A stretch of 64,000 bases of DNA from Apostichopus japonicus (taxonomy: Eukaryota > Echinodermata > Holothuroidea > Aspidochirotida > Stichopodidae): positions 31,102,611 through 31,166,610 of the forward strand of contig NC_092576.1 of the NCBI RefSeq assembly GCF_037975245.1, given 5' to 3'. Position 1 is the stretch's first letter. Every line of letters begins with the position of its first letter. Shown piece by piece: positions 19,106-29,559 of this stretch. A program made the position numbers and the translations under genes. Under the pieces are notes generated by a model. It was not told the DNA's origin and ran no database searches. It worked only from the letters and a program-made list of their open reading frames with translations.

Positions 19106-20335
19106 TCAAGCTTTTCGCAACTTCCGTCCGCTCTTGTCGGACGGCATCAAATCGCTGTCAGACGAGTCGCTGCAGTCTGCGTCTGACACCGCAAGGTCTC
19201 TCTTAAGGGAAACGGGAGGTACCGCCTCGTCACCCTCGTCCATTTCGGACCCGGAACCGTCCGATACGTGGGGGTTTGGGACCTTGGACTTTCCACCATT
19301 TTCATTTGAAGCCTTGTCCTTCTTTTCGCTTCCTTCCGCCACTGTCTTTCTTTCCTTTACACCCTTCTTTCCCTTCCCTTCTTTCACTCCCTTTTCCTTT
19401 CCTGCCTCTTTTCTCCCGTCTTCTTTCACCTCCATGGCCGCATCACCCTCGTCCCTAGCACAGGGTCGTGTGTGAACATTGGAGGGCCCAGGGTCTTCCT
19501 CCACGACCTCGCTCTCAACCACATCCGTGGCTACTTCCTTTCCCCCTTGTGAAACAGTGGCAACGGCAGGCTCCACAGATCCGGGTGGAGCTGTGGGTGC
19601 TGCAGGGGTGACTACCGTCGGAGCCTCTTCCTCCGAATCCGATCCTTGGGACTCTCTATCCCATGCCGCCGTTGTATGTGCCTTCCTTGCAAAGGACATC
19701 GGGCACGCACGAAACGGATGGCCCAATTCCAAGCAAATCGAGCACCGTATGCCTTCCTTGCAGTCCTTGGACTGGTGACCCAGCCCCAAACACAAAAAAC
19801 ATTTCAAGTTGGGACACTCTTTTATACGGTGGTCCCGGCCCCCACATCGCAGGCAGGTGAACGGCTGCCCAGGATAGCGAACGGATATGTTCCGAGCGCC
19901 AATCCGAAGAGACGAGGGGATATCCTTTTCGAGTACAACCTTGTATTGTCTGTTCCCGTTAAAAATACTCGGATATTCCGGGTATACACACCACCGGGAG
20001 GCGACCACCTTCCCATACATCCCCAAGGCAAACTTCACGATGTTGTCGTTCAACTCGTGCTCTACGTTGAGTACAGTAACAACGACATAGTCGTTACTGT
20101 ACGGCTCCACCACTACACTGGGCAACCTCCTCAAAACCTTTACGAACGCTCGCTTCAATGCTACCGTCTTGAACGTAACATCCATTGACTTGTTGGGCAG
20201 GACCTGCACTGCATCTAAAACAGACGCAACAGTAGCTCCAACACTTTCCAATATCTCGAAAACCTGCCTCGGAGTACAAACACCGTCTGCACACCGAAGC
20301 AACACACTACAGTTGCGCCTGACCGATGAAGCCAT
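19106..20335 (-). CDS. ORF1 of element A2: CCHC zinc-knuckle protein
   Basis: 409 residues, with three CCHC knuckles at 161-211. The one difference from A1 that I see is T-to-P in the acidic middle part (THTRPCARDE). The stop at 19106 is followed after 8 nt by the ORF2 ATG. Confidence 0.92.
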   Translation of the reverse strand: MASSVRRNCSVLLRCADGVCTPRQVFEILESVGATVASVLDAVQVLPNKSMDVTFKTVALKRAFVKVLRRLPSVVVEPYSNDYVVVTVLNVEHELNDNIVKFALGMYGKVVASRWCVYPEYPSIFNGNRQYKVVLEKDIPSSLRIGARNISVRYPGQPFTCLRCGGRDHRIKECPNLKCFLCLGLGHQSKDCKEGIRCSICLELGHPFRACPMSFARKAHTTAAWDRESQGSDSEEEAPTVVTPAAPTAPPGSVEPAVATVSQGGKEVATDVVESEVVEEDPGPSNVHTRPCARDEGDAAMEVKEDGRKEAGKEKGVKEGKGKKGVKERKTVAEGSEKKDKASNENGGKSKVPNPHVSDGSGSEMDEGDEAVPPVSLKRDLAVSDADCSDSSDSDLMPSDKSGRKLRKA

Positions 20336-20532
20336 CGCCTAGGCAAACGGAACCAGGGAACAGGGAAAAACTCACGGAATGCTAACACGCAAACCGTGAG
20401 GGGATGAGAGGGAAACGCCTCTCTTGGGGGAGGGGAACGGGAAACACGAACAGGAACCACAAATCCGGCACAAAATACAATAAGAAACACTTCTTAGGAA
20501 AAGCACTCTAGTAAAACAGCTGGTAAACCGCA

Positions 20533-20562
20533 ATGATCTTAGCCAAAAGGCCGAGAAGCGAT
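20533..20562 (-). pseudogene. U2 snRNA 5' fragment (nt 1-30) interrupted by A2
   Basis: 5' part of the U2 gene split by A2, partner of 15339-15488, with an intact upstream promoter region. Confidence 0.95.
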
Positions 20563-21020
20563 AACGATAACTAATGACAATTCCCAGCGTTAGGCTGTCT
20601 TACAACTTACCTTCGTTCTGAAACTGACAGATATGGGAAGCCGATGACTGCTCTGATGTCTAAATATCACATCACCTCATATGTACCCTCGTTACGCCAT
20701 TCTATATAACTTGAAGGTGTCTACAAACTTCGTTGTCCGCATTATCACTGTTCCGCCCGGGTCCAGTGTTAGGCCTGAAAAATGGAAAAGGTCTATCTTA
20801 ACCGCATGTTTTGACTGTGCCGAGAAATCCTTGGCCGGGAAACACTATGTGACGTCACAGAAAGAGAATTTTTCCTGTGACGTCACCGGAAAGTATTTCC
20901 GATGGGTTGTATGAATGGAAATTCCAATTCGCTTAATCCGCGAGGGAAGATCAACAGGTAGGTAAGGTATCTCTTTTAACTTTTTTTATTTTTTATTATT
21001 GATGATATCCCCGAAGGGAG

Positions 21021-21207
21021 TGGGCCGAATCCCGGAGGTAGTGCAAAACCGGGCCAACCCGTGACCAGGACGGAGCAAGCTCCTATTCCATAGTCCATGT
21101 GCAAAAATCAGTTTAATATACAAGCGACTCGATGAGTCGCGTTTCAGATATTAAGCTGAAAAGAACAGATACTACACATGATCTTAGCCAAAAGGCCGAG
21201 AAGCGAT
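21021..21207 (-). ncRNA. U2: U2 snRNA gene, copy 15
   Basis: Intact, run 3. Confidence 0.97.
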
Positions 21208-21665
21208 AACGATAACTAATGACAATTCCCAGCGTTAGGCTGTCTTACAACTTACCTTCGTTCTGAAACTGACAGATATGGGAAGCCGATGACTGCTCTG
21301 ATGTCTAAATATCACATCACCTCATATGTACCCTCGTTACGCCATTCTATATAACTTGAAGGTGTCTACAAACTTCGTTGTCCGCATTATCACTGTTCCG
21401 CCCGGGTCCAGTGTTAGGCCTGAAAAATGGAAAAGGTCTATCTTAACCGCATGTTTTGACTGTGCCGAGAAATCCTTGGCCGGGAAACACTATGTGACGT
21501 CACAGAAAGAGAATTTTTCCTGTGACGTCACCGGAAAGTATTTCCGATGGGTTGTATGAATGGAAATTCCAATTCGCTTAATCCGCGAGGGAAGATCAAC
21601 AGGTAGGTAAGGTATCTCTTTTAACTTTTTTTATTTTTTATTATTGATGATATCCCCGAAGGGAG

Positions 21666-21852
21666 TGGGCCGAATCCCGGAGGTAGTGCAAAACCGGGCC
21701 AACCCGTGACCAGGACGGAGCAAGCTCCTATTCCATAGTCCATGTGCAAAAATCAGTTTAATATACAAGCGACTCGATGAGTCGCGTTTCAGATATTAAG
21801 CTGAAAAGAACAGATACTACACATGATCTTAGCCAAAAGGCCGAGAAGCGAT
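21666..21852 (-). ncRNA. U2: U2 snRNA gene, copy 16
   Basis: Intact, run 3. Confidence 0.97.
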
Positions 21853-22310
21853 AACGATAACTAATGACAATTCCCAGCGTTAGGCTGTCTTACAACTTAC
21901 CTTCGTTCTGAAACTGACAGATATGGGAAGCCGATGACTGCTCTGATGTCTAAATATCACATCACCTCATATGTACCCTCGTTACGCCATTCTATATAAC
22001 TTGAAGGTGTCTACAAACTTCGTTGTCCGCATTATCACTGTTCCGCCCGGGTCCAGTGTTAGGCCTGAAAAATGGAAAAGGTCTATCTTAACCGCATGTT
22101 TTGACTGTGCCGAGAAATCCTTGGCCGGGAAACACTATGTGACGTCACAGAAAGAGAATTTTTCCTGTGACGTCACCGGAAAGTATTTCCGATGGGTTGT
22201 ATGAATGGAAATTCCAATTCGCTTAATCCGCGAGGGAAGATCAACAGGTAGGTAAGGTATCTCTTTTAACTTTTTTTATTTTTTATTATTGATGATATCC
22301 CCGAAGGGAG

Positions 22311-22497
22311 TGGGCCGAATCCCGGAGGTAGTGCAAAACCGGGCCAACCCGTGACCAGGACGGAGCAAGCTCCTATTCCATAGTCCATGTGCAAAAATCA
22401 GTTTAATATACAAGCGACTCGATGAGTCGCGTTTCAGATATTAAGCTGAAAAGAACAGATACTACACATGATCTTAGCCAAAAGGCCGAGAAGCGAT
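22311..22497 (-). ncRNA. U2: U2 snRNA gene, copy 17
   Basis: Intact, run 3. Confidence 0.97.
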
Positions 22498-22955
22498 AAC
22501 GATAACTAATGACAATTCCCAGCGTTAGGCTGTCTTACAACTTACCTTCGTTCTGAAACTGACAGATATGGGAAGCCGATGACTGCTCTGATGTCTAAAT
22601 ATCACATCACCTCATATGTACCCTCGTTACGCCATTCTATATAACTTGAAGGTGTCTACAAACTTCGTTGTCCGCATTATCACTGTTCCGCCCGGGTCCA
22701 GTGTTAGGCCTGAAAAATGGAAAAGGTCTATCTTAACCGCATGTTTTGACTGTGCCGAGAAATCCTTGGCCGGGAAACACTATGTGACGTCACAGAAAGA
22801 GAATTTTTCCTGTGACGTCACCGGAAAGTATTTCCGATGGGTTGTATGAATGGAAATTCCAATTCGCTTAATCCGCGAGGGAAGATCAACAGGTAGGTAA
22901 GGTATCTCTTTTAACTTTTTTTATTTTTTATTATTGATTATATCCCCGAAGGGAG

Positions 22956-23108
22956 TGGGCCGAATCCCGGAGGTAGTGCAAAACCGGGCCAACCCGTGAC
23001 CAGGACGGAGCAAGCTCCTATTCCATAGTCCATGTGCAAAAATCAGTTTAATATACAAGCGACTCGATGAGTCGCGTTTCAGATATTAAGCTGAAAAGAA
23101 CAGATACT
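22956..23108 (-). pseudogene. U2 snRNA 3' fragment (nt 35-187) interrupted by B1
   Basis: Starts at nt 35, inside GTAGTA. The last 16 bases (23093-23108, nt 50-35) are the left copy of the B1 target duplication. Confidence 0.95.
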
Positions 23109-23320
23109 TTTCTTTCAAGTTTATTCAATGTCAATGCAATTTACAAAGGTATATTTATCACAAAATCATTTACGTATAACGCAAAGTCATTATAGAGTAT
23201 TTATGTTAAAATTAAACGTCCGTCATGTAACAACAAGTGACAAGTGATACTGAATACAGAATATAACATATGATATATTGTATACCCCCACACTGACAAT
23301 CCCAGAGGACTTAACTCAGA

Positions 23321-26300
23321 CTACGGTAATGAAACTACTGGCTGGTTATTTACGACGCTCACGAAGGAACTGCCCTTGACCCAGACCTTGTTAAACTTCA
23401 CCTCGGGGAGACGTATAAAATCTGCCCTCACTCTTTCGTTTACGTCGCTTTTGATCATGTTGATGACGTCATCATCACTCAACCTACGATTTTCAAAGGT
23501 CAACAAACATCTACTCCTCCACATAAAATACTTTGTAACGGTAAATATGAACCAAGCCCTGTCGAAGGCTGCTGTGTCTCCGCTGGGGCTCGGTGTACCG
23601 TACAGAAATATTTCCTTCCTGAGCGTCGCATTGTTACCGAAAAGCAGCTGGAATGACCTAAAGGTCCAATGTAAAATACCGATTGTGCTAGAACATTCCC
23701 AGAAAACATGATCTATTGTTTCTTTCTTTCTACAATTAGTGTGCGGACAGAGCCCGTTTCCTATCCCCCACAGCTGTAACTTAGCCCGGGTAAAGAGAAC
23801 CTTATGTACAAGCCGCCATGCAAACACAGTTAATTTGTTCTCTAATACGGGGTTGAATGCCCTCTTCCAAATATCTTTCCACGGTCTGTCGGGATCATGG
23901 TTTTCTACGGACGGCCTAACTACTTCGTGGCGAAGGTGACGCACGATATCTTTCAGCTGTTTAACTTCATCCACAAAAGCACGGTTTCTGTGAAAGATTG
24001 CCTTAATGTGGTGACAAGCCGTGTTTAAAGTAACAGTCCCTGAATCTGAGTTGGGTTTCGAATTAGACCAGAGGATGGGAAAACAAGCCCGGAGAGGCTT
24101 AGCTATGAGGTACCTGACGAACATTAGGTGGGGCAAAGAGAAATCCCCTGACAATACGGGCAGAATAGGCTTTACTAGTAGGGCAGAAGCCTTCTCCCCT
24201 ACACGGTCCAACCCTAACCCTCCCTCCGTTTTACTGAGGGTAACAACTTTTCTCGACACCAATTCTGTTTTACCGGACCACAAGAATGTGAATGCAGCCC
24301 CTTGTATTTTACGGATTAATTGGTCCGACATGGGAAAAACTGGGGCGACAAAGAAAAACAAGGGATAAATTACCACGTTTAAAACTAAGACTTTACCGAT
24401 AAGAGACAATTGCCTGCTCTTCCACGCGTTTAAACAATTCTTTGCCGTTTCTAGTTTCTGTGACCAGTTGCTAGTCACTGCATTGACTGTGCCGAACACT
24501 ACACCTGTTATTTTAATCTCCGTGTCCTTCCAGTCTATGTTGCCTGGTAGTTTCCTCCCTACAAAACCCCCCAGCTTTAAACCGGCTGTTTTGTTCATGT
24601 TAATGGTCGCACCGGTAGCTTTGTGAAAAAGTTCAAAAGCGTGAAAGAACTGACGAATGTCACTTCCGTTGGTTCCGATACACGTGGTATCGTCCGCGTA
24701 CTGTAACAATTTAACAACTTTCCCACCCGCCCCGGGAATGGTGAATCCCCGAATATTCTTAGAAAGGTTGATGAACCTGGCTAGCGGCTCAATGAATAAC
24801 ACATACAGCGAGGGTGACAAGGGACACCCTTGTCTTACACCCCTCTTGATCCTTACGTCATCGGAAAGATGACCGTTAATTAAAATACGGCTAGTAATGC
24901 CGTTGTACAAAATACGAATCCACTTCCGGAAGTTTTCTCCCAGCTTAAACTTCAACAATATTCTGTGAAGGAAGTCCCAATTAACTTTATCAAAGGCTTT
25001 CTCTTGATCTATGGAGATAAGCGCACAGGGAGTCTGACTGTCTTTCACGTAGTCGATGATGTCACGACAAAGCAATAAATTATGATGAATAGACCGGCCC
25101 GGCACAGAACATGTTTGGCTCTCACTCGCTAATAGCGGCATACAACGTGTCAATCTGTTTTGAATAATCTTTGACAAGATCTTATAATCAACACTCAGGA
25201 GACTTATTGGTCTACGGTTGGCCGGGTCGTGGGGGTCACCTTTCTTCGGCAGAAGAACGATAATAGCCGTTTTCTGTGTCAGAGAGAGAGAGCCTTTACT
25301 GAAAATTTCGTGGAATACCGAGAGTAGATCTGTGCCGAGGAGGTCAAAGAACTGTGCGTAAAACTCGCACGGCAAACCATCAATCCCAGGTGTCTTATTG
25401 AATGCCATTAACGATAATGCTTGTTTAAGTTCAGAGAGTTCAATCGGTCTCTCCAGTGCGTCGATTGAATCATCGTCTAACACAGAACCAATACAATCTA
25501 ATAGTTGATCTTGCACGCCGGTAGCGGCGTCAAATTCTACGTTGTAAAGTGATGAATAAAACTCGTGATAGGCTTTGATAATTTCTTTCTGATCACGGGT
25601 CACGTGACCCTGTGTAGTACGGACAGAGCAAATCGACTTGCCTTCAGCGCGATGCCTTTCTTCTTTGAAGAAGAAAGACGAGGGGCTTTCCCCGGCTTCT
25701 AAATGTTTCACCCTAGAACGGATGAGAGCGCCCTGATGTTCGTTCTTTAAAAGAGATTCTAACTCAGTTTTGTCGGCGTTAATACAACTATTCTGCAGGG
25801 TTGAAATTCGGTCGCGCCTTTCGTTAGCCAGGCGAACCCCGTGCTTGATGATAAGTCGCTTTGCTCTGTCTTTGAAATCCTCCCACCAATCAATAATAGA
25901 ATCATACCCCGGTTTAAGGGTAGACCAAAGATGAAAATATTGAACGAAATCAGATTTGAATTCAGAATCGTTCAGAACAGAAACATTACATTTCCATACA
26001 CCTTTACCCTTACGTTGGGCATTAACAATATCAAAACGAATAGAGACCAAGTTATGGTCGGACAAAGAAAATGACACATTCGAAACATTTTTAATTGAAA
26101 TAATATTACGGGGGTAATAAATTCGGTCAATGCGGGAACTCTGTTCCTTCCCCGGGTGGCCCCAAGTGTGCCCAGGGGACTGAGGGTAAATATCTCGCCA
26201 GGCATCGCCAAGATTCCGAGAAGCGGTAAAAGCTTTCAATTCCTGCCAACCCACGTGGCAGGAGGAATTTGTAGATACACCCGATCTATCGACATTCTTC

Positions 26301-26773
26301 TCAATGGAGTTAAAGTCACCAGCGAGTAGTACTGATTGATTACCACGTGTCATATTATACAAATTATTGAAAAATGAGACTCGCTTCCTGGGGCTGTTCG
26401 GTGCATAAATATTACAAAACCTGACGCACGTGGAGTCGGGGAAACTGACCAGGGCTGAAATGTATCGCCCTTCTAAATCCTTACGGATCTGATCTATCTT
26501 ACCTTTGAAGGAGGTGGAGAAGGCTATGCCGACTCCACCGGACTGCGGGGAGGGGGAAGGGGAAAAAACAAAGTTCCCGTTCCACTCTTTGTTAAAATGA
26601 AAACAATCTTCCTCATTACGAAAATGAGTTTCTTGGAGAAACACGATATCATAGTTAAACAATTTTAAATATTGAGCCACTTGACGGCATTTCACTTTGT
26701 CACGCAGACCGTTGACATTTAATGTGCAAAGAATAAACATTGAGATAATAAAAGGGGCATTAACAGGTTTCAT
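23321..26773 (-). CDS. ORF2 of element B1: APE endonuclease / reverse transcriptase
   Basis: 1150 residues from the ATG at 26773, which lies inside ORF1 (14-nt overlap, different frame). A later ATG at 26740 begins right before the endonuclease core and is an alternative start. The endonuclease motifs are TLNVNGLR (N19), QETHF, NIYAPN, GDFNS, SRIDR and SDHN. The reverse transcriptase has SIDQEKAFD (D589), RGVRQGCPLSP and YADD (692-695). The C-terminal motif is CX4CX7HX4C (beginning CPHTNCRKKE). Its role is nicking of U2 between nt 34 and 35 and priming of cDNA there. The protein follows the family A ORF2 domain order with moderate sequence similarity. Confidence 0.95.
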   Translation of the reverse strand: MKPVNAPFIISMFILCTLNVNGLRDKVKCRQVAQYLKLFNYDIVFLQETHFRNEEDCFHFNKEWNGNFVFSPSPSPQSGGVGIAFSTSFKGKIDQIRKDLEGRYISALVSFPDSTCVRFCNIYAPNSPRKRVSFFNNLYNMTRGNQSVLLAGDFNSIEKNVDRSGVSTNSSCHVGWQELKAFTASRNLGDAWRDIYPQSPGHTWGHPGKEQSSRIDRIYYPRNIISIKNVSNVSFSLSDHNLVSIRFDIVNAQRKGKGVWKCNVSVLNDSEFKSDFVQYFHLWSTLKPGYDSIIDWWEDFKDRAKRLIIKHGVRLANERRDRISTLQNSCINADKTELESLLKNEHQGALIRSRVKHLEAGESPSSFFFKEERHRAEGKSICSVRTTQGHVTRDQKEIIKAYHEFYSSLYNVEFDAATGVQDQLLDCIGSVLDDDSIDALERPIELSELKQALSLMAFNKTPGIDGLPCEFYAQFFDLLGTDLLSVFHEIFSKGSLSLTQKTAIIVLLPKKGDPHDPANRRPISLLSVDYKILSKIIQNRLTRCMPLLASESQTCSVPGRSIHHNLLLCRDIIDYVKDSQTPCALISIDQEKAFDKVNWDFLHRILLKFKLGENFRKWIRILYNGITSRILINGHLSDDVRIKRGVRQGCPLSPSLYVLFIEPLARFINLSKNIRGFTIPGAGGKVVKLLQYADDTTCIGTNGSDIRQFFHAFELFHKATGATINMNKTAGLKLGGFVGRKLPGNIDWKDTEIKITGVVFGTVNAVTSNWSQKLETAKNCLNAWKSRQLSLIGKVLVLNVVIYPLFFFVAPVFPMSDQLIRKIQGAAFTFLWSGKTELVSRKVVTLSKTEGGLGLDRVGEKASALLVKPILPVLSGDFSLPHLMFVRYLIAKPLRACFPILWSNSKPNSDSGTVTLNTACHHIKAIFHRNRAFVDEVKQLKDIVRHLRHEVVRPSVENHDPDRPWKDIWKRAFNPVLENKLTVFAWRLVHKVLFTRAKLQLWGIGNGLCPHTNCRKKETIDHVFWECSSTIGILHWTFRSFQLLFGNNATLRKEIFLYGTPSPSGDTAAFDRAWFIFTVTKYFMWRSRCLLTFENRRLSDDDVINMIKSDVNERVRADFIRLPEVKFNKVWVKGSSFVSVVNNQPVVSLP

Positions 26774-28250
26774 CAATAAAATAAAGGTCGAAAAACTCTG
26801 TGTTGTGACTCAGGACATAATTGGGGTGCCTGTTGGCTAAGTGGTTAGCCCATTCCTGATGATCATTGCACCGTACAGTGCAACCACGTACGGGGCAATC
26901 AATACGTTCAAGGGAAGTAACCTGGTGGTCTCTTACTTGGTGAATATTATGCAAATCCGAAGAATTAAATTCTTCGGAGCACCCGTCCCTCCCACACGTG
27001 ATCCAGTTCCCGGTCTCGGTGAAGATTTTTGACCTGAGAACAATCTCCCGTGCCGAGTCTACTACCCCTTCCCGCTTAGCGGGTCTACTCTGAGAGCGCG
27101 ACCGTTGTGAAGATCGGCCTCTTTTCAGACTATTACGGTCCCGCTGCCTTCCCGCCCCCTCCCCATCTACTTCCCCCATTCCCGTAAACATACCCTCGGA
27201 TGGGTCAGAATCTAATCGCTGACCCATTTCTCCAACGCTCTCGCTCCAGTCTCCTTGACTCCATTCCATCTGTGTTTCTTCTGGATTCACAGTTTCGCCT
27301 TCGGCCTTGCTCGCGGATCTGGCGTTGCCCGCCCTCTCCTGCCCCACCCCTTCGTCCGACTGCTCGGACAACACTTCGTCTGCCTCAGTACTCGTCTGTG
27401 GTACGTCTCCTTTCCCTTCGCTTAAATCATCCTTATCCGCTGTCTCAGGGAGTTTGGGGGCGTCGACCTCGGCCCCTTCCCCCTTTTCACTCCCCGTGCC
27501 TTCCTCTGCAGTCGTAGGTGGTACGTCTTCCCCTTCTTTCTCGTCGTTACCCTGGACCCTGGCTCCTCCGCTGACCCACTCCGATGTGGGGTTGATCAGT
27601 CGGTTCGCGAAAGAGACGGGGCACTTCCGGTAGCCGTGACCCTCTTTGCCGCACGTCGTGCACACCACCTTCTCCACACACTGGCTCGCTACGTGCCCCA
27701 GCTTGAAGCACTTAAAACACTTCACTTGATTGCAAGCGGCTGCCAAGTGGCCTGTCCCGTCACATTTCAGGCAGGTGATCGGCTGACCCCTATACCTGAC
27801 CCAACACTGCCTGCCCGCTAGTTTGAGAGAAGACGGCACGTCTTTCTCAAGGACAACTTTGTATTGACGTATTCCGTTGAAGACGCCAGACTGATCCTTA
27901 TAAGTTAAGAATGTTCCGCCAACAACTTTGCCGTACCTCCCTAGCACAAAACGAACAACGTTGTCGTCCAGTTCATACGGTACGTGAAGAACGGTAATAA
28001 TTTTCACGTTCTCCACGTAATTGTTTGTCACTACTTCAGGTTCCTCACTTAAGATTTTCACATATTTATTTTTAATGTCTGCCGATTTAAAGGAGACATC
28101 ATACAAACGCCCAGGCAGAGACTGAACTGCCACTAAATCTTTGGTCTCAATTCCATTTTTCTTTAAAAGTTGAAAAACATCACTAACTGTGACATCCTTC
28201 TGAAACTTCAGGGATAAAGTCAAAACTCGTTGAAGCGAGTTTCTTTCCAT
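26760..28250 (-). CDS. ORF1 of element B1: CCHC-knuckle protein with two C-terminal C2H2 zinc fingers
   Basis: 496 residues from the ATG at 28250. Residues 1-155 match the N-terminal domain of family A ORF1. Three CX2CX4HX4C knuckles are at 160-173, 178-191 and 197-210. A long acidic, low-complexity linker (about 215-370) leads to an arginine/serine-rich patch (about 377-393) that may act as a nuclear localisation signal. Two CX4CX12HX4H fingers follow: C419, C424, H437, H442 and C452, C457, H470, H475. These C2H2 fingers are absent from family A and could bind DNA or RNA of the U2 target; that role is inference. The stop codon overlaps the start region of ORF2. Confidence 0.92.
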   Translation of the reverse strand: MERNSLQRVLTLSLKFQKDVTVSDVFQLLKKNGIETKDLVAVQSLPGRLYDVSFKSADIKNKYVKILSEEPEVVTNNYVENVKIITVLHVPYELDDNVVRFVLGRYGKVVGGTFLTYKDQSGVFNGIRQYKVVLEKDVPSSLKLAGRQCWVRYRGQPITCLKCDGTGHLAAACNQVKCFKCFKLGHVASQCVEKVVCTTCGKEGHGYRKCPVSFANRLINPTSEWVSGGARVQGNDEKEGEDVPPTTAEEGTGSEKGEGAEVDAPKLPETADKDDLSEGKGDVPQTSTEADEVLSEQSDEGVGQERAGNARSASKAEGETVNPEETQMEWSQGDWSESVGEMGQRLDSDPSEGMFTGMGEVDGEGAGRQRDRNSLKRGRSSQRSRSQSRPAKREGVVDSAREIVLRSKIFTETGNWITCGRDGCSEEFNSSDLHNIHQVRDHQVTSLERIDCPVRGCTVRCNDHQEWANHLANRHPNYVLSHNTEFFDLYFIDETC

Positions 28251-28406
28251 GTTAAAGTACCCGAGCCCGAAGGCTGGGTATTTCCGAATTACTCAAAAAC
28301 CAAAACAAAATTATAGTCACCACGGATTCCGCAGGCACAGCCCACGCGCTCACTGAAACGTAGTACAAATCACGAGAGAGCTGTAAAACACGTCCGCTCA
28401 CACCGA

Positions 28407-28456
28407 GAAAAGAACAGATACTACACATGATCTTAGCCAAAAGGCCGAGAAGCGAT
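28407..28456 (-). pseudogene. U2 snRNA 5' fragment (nt 1-50) interrupted by B1
   Basis: Holds the complete branch-site recognition sequence but ends in the middle of stem IIa. Bases 28407-28422 are the right copy of the 16-bp target duplication. Confidence 0.95.
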
Positions 28457-28914
28457 AACGATAACTAATGACAATTCCCAGCGTTAGGCTGTCTTACAAC
28501 TTACCTTCGTTCTGAAACTGACAGATATGGGAAGCCGATGACTGCTCTGATGTCTAAATATCACATCACCTCATATGTACCCTCGTTACGCCATTCTATA
28601 TAACTTGAAGGTGTCTACAAACTTCGTTGTCCGCATTATCACTGTTCCGCCCGGGTCCAGTGTTAGGCCTGAAAAATGGAAAAGGTCTATCTTAACCGCA
28701 TGTTTTGACTGTGCCGAGAAATCCTTGGCCGGGAAACACTATGTGACGTCACAGAAAGAGAATTTTTCCTGTGACGTCACCGGAAAGTATTTCCGATGGG
28801 TTGTATGAATGGAAATTCCAATTCGCTTAATCCGCGAGGGAAGATCAACAGGTAGGTAAGGTATCTCTTTTAACTTTTTTTATTTTTTATTATTGATTAT
28901 ATCCCCGAAGGGAG

Positions 28915-29101
28915 TGGGCCGAATCCCGGAGGTAGTGCAAAACCGGGCCAACCCGTGACCAGGACGGAGCAAGCTCCTATTCCATAGTCCATGTGCAAAA
29001 ATCAGTTTAATATACAAGCGACTCGATGAGTCGCGTTTCAGATATTAAGCTGAAAAGAACAGATACTACACATGATCTTAGCCAAAAGGCCGAGAAGCGA
29101 T
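28915..29101 (-). ncRNA. U2: U2 snRNA gene, copy 18
   Basis: Intact, the only complete gene of run 4; its 3' flank has the G-to-T variant. Confidence 0.97.
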
Positions 29102-29559
29102 AACGATAACTAATGACAATTCCCAGCGTTAGGCTGTCTTACAACTTACCTTCGTTCTGAAACTGACAGATATGGGAAGCCGATGACTGCTCTGATGTCT
29201 AAATATCACATCACCTCATATGTACCCTCGTTACGCCATTCTATATAACTTGAAGGTGTCTACAAACTTCGTTGTCCGCATTATCACTGTTCCGCCCGGG
29301 TCCAGTGTTAGGCCTGAAAAATGGAAAAGGTCTATCTTAACCGCATGTTTTGACTGTGCCGAGAAATCCTTGGCCGGGAAACACTATGTGACGTCACAGA
29401 AAGAGAATTTTTCCTGTGACGTCACCGGAAAGTATTTCCGATGGGTTGTATGAATGGAAATTCCAATTCGCTTAATCCGCGAGGGAAGATCAACAGGTAG
29501 GTAAGGTATCTCTTTTAACTTTTTTTATTTTTTATTATTGATGATATCCCCGAAGGGAG

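Larger units (their letters stand above)
15489..20532 (-). mobile_element. Element A2: full-length family A U2-specific non-LTR retrotransposon
   Basis: 5044 bp, with both junctions identical to A1 (U2 nt 30 | element | U2 nt 38). It is 2 bp longer than A1 because an A-run in the 3' UTR has ten instead of eight A. It differs from A1 at scattered single bases, several of them shared with A3. Both ORFs are open. Confidence 0.95.
20533..23108 (-). repeat. Tandem U2 array, run 3 (4 units)
   Basis: Four units between A2 and B1. The fourth carries a G-to-T change in the U2 3' flank (attgattata instead of attgatgata, near 22939); the same change is in the first unit beyond B1. Confidence 0.97.
23109..28406 (-). 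mobile_element. Element B1: full-length family B U2-specific non-LTR retrotransposon
   Basis: 5298 bp, same orientation as U2. It has a 156-nt 5' UTR, ORF1, ORF2 and a 212-bp 3' UTR with AATAAA (minus strand of 23120-23125) just before the tail AAAGAAA. It joins U2 between nt 34 and 35 at the 3' side and nt 50 at the 5' side, giving a 16-bp target duplication (AGTATCTGTTCTTTTC). Both ORFs are open. It is nearly identical to B2 over the whole length. The proteins are homologous to family A but clearly distinct, so this is a separate family. Confidence 0.95.
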
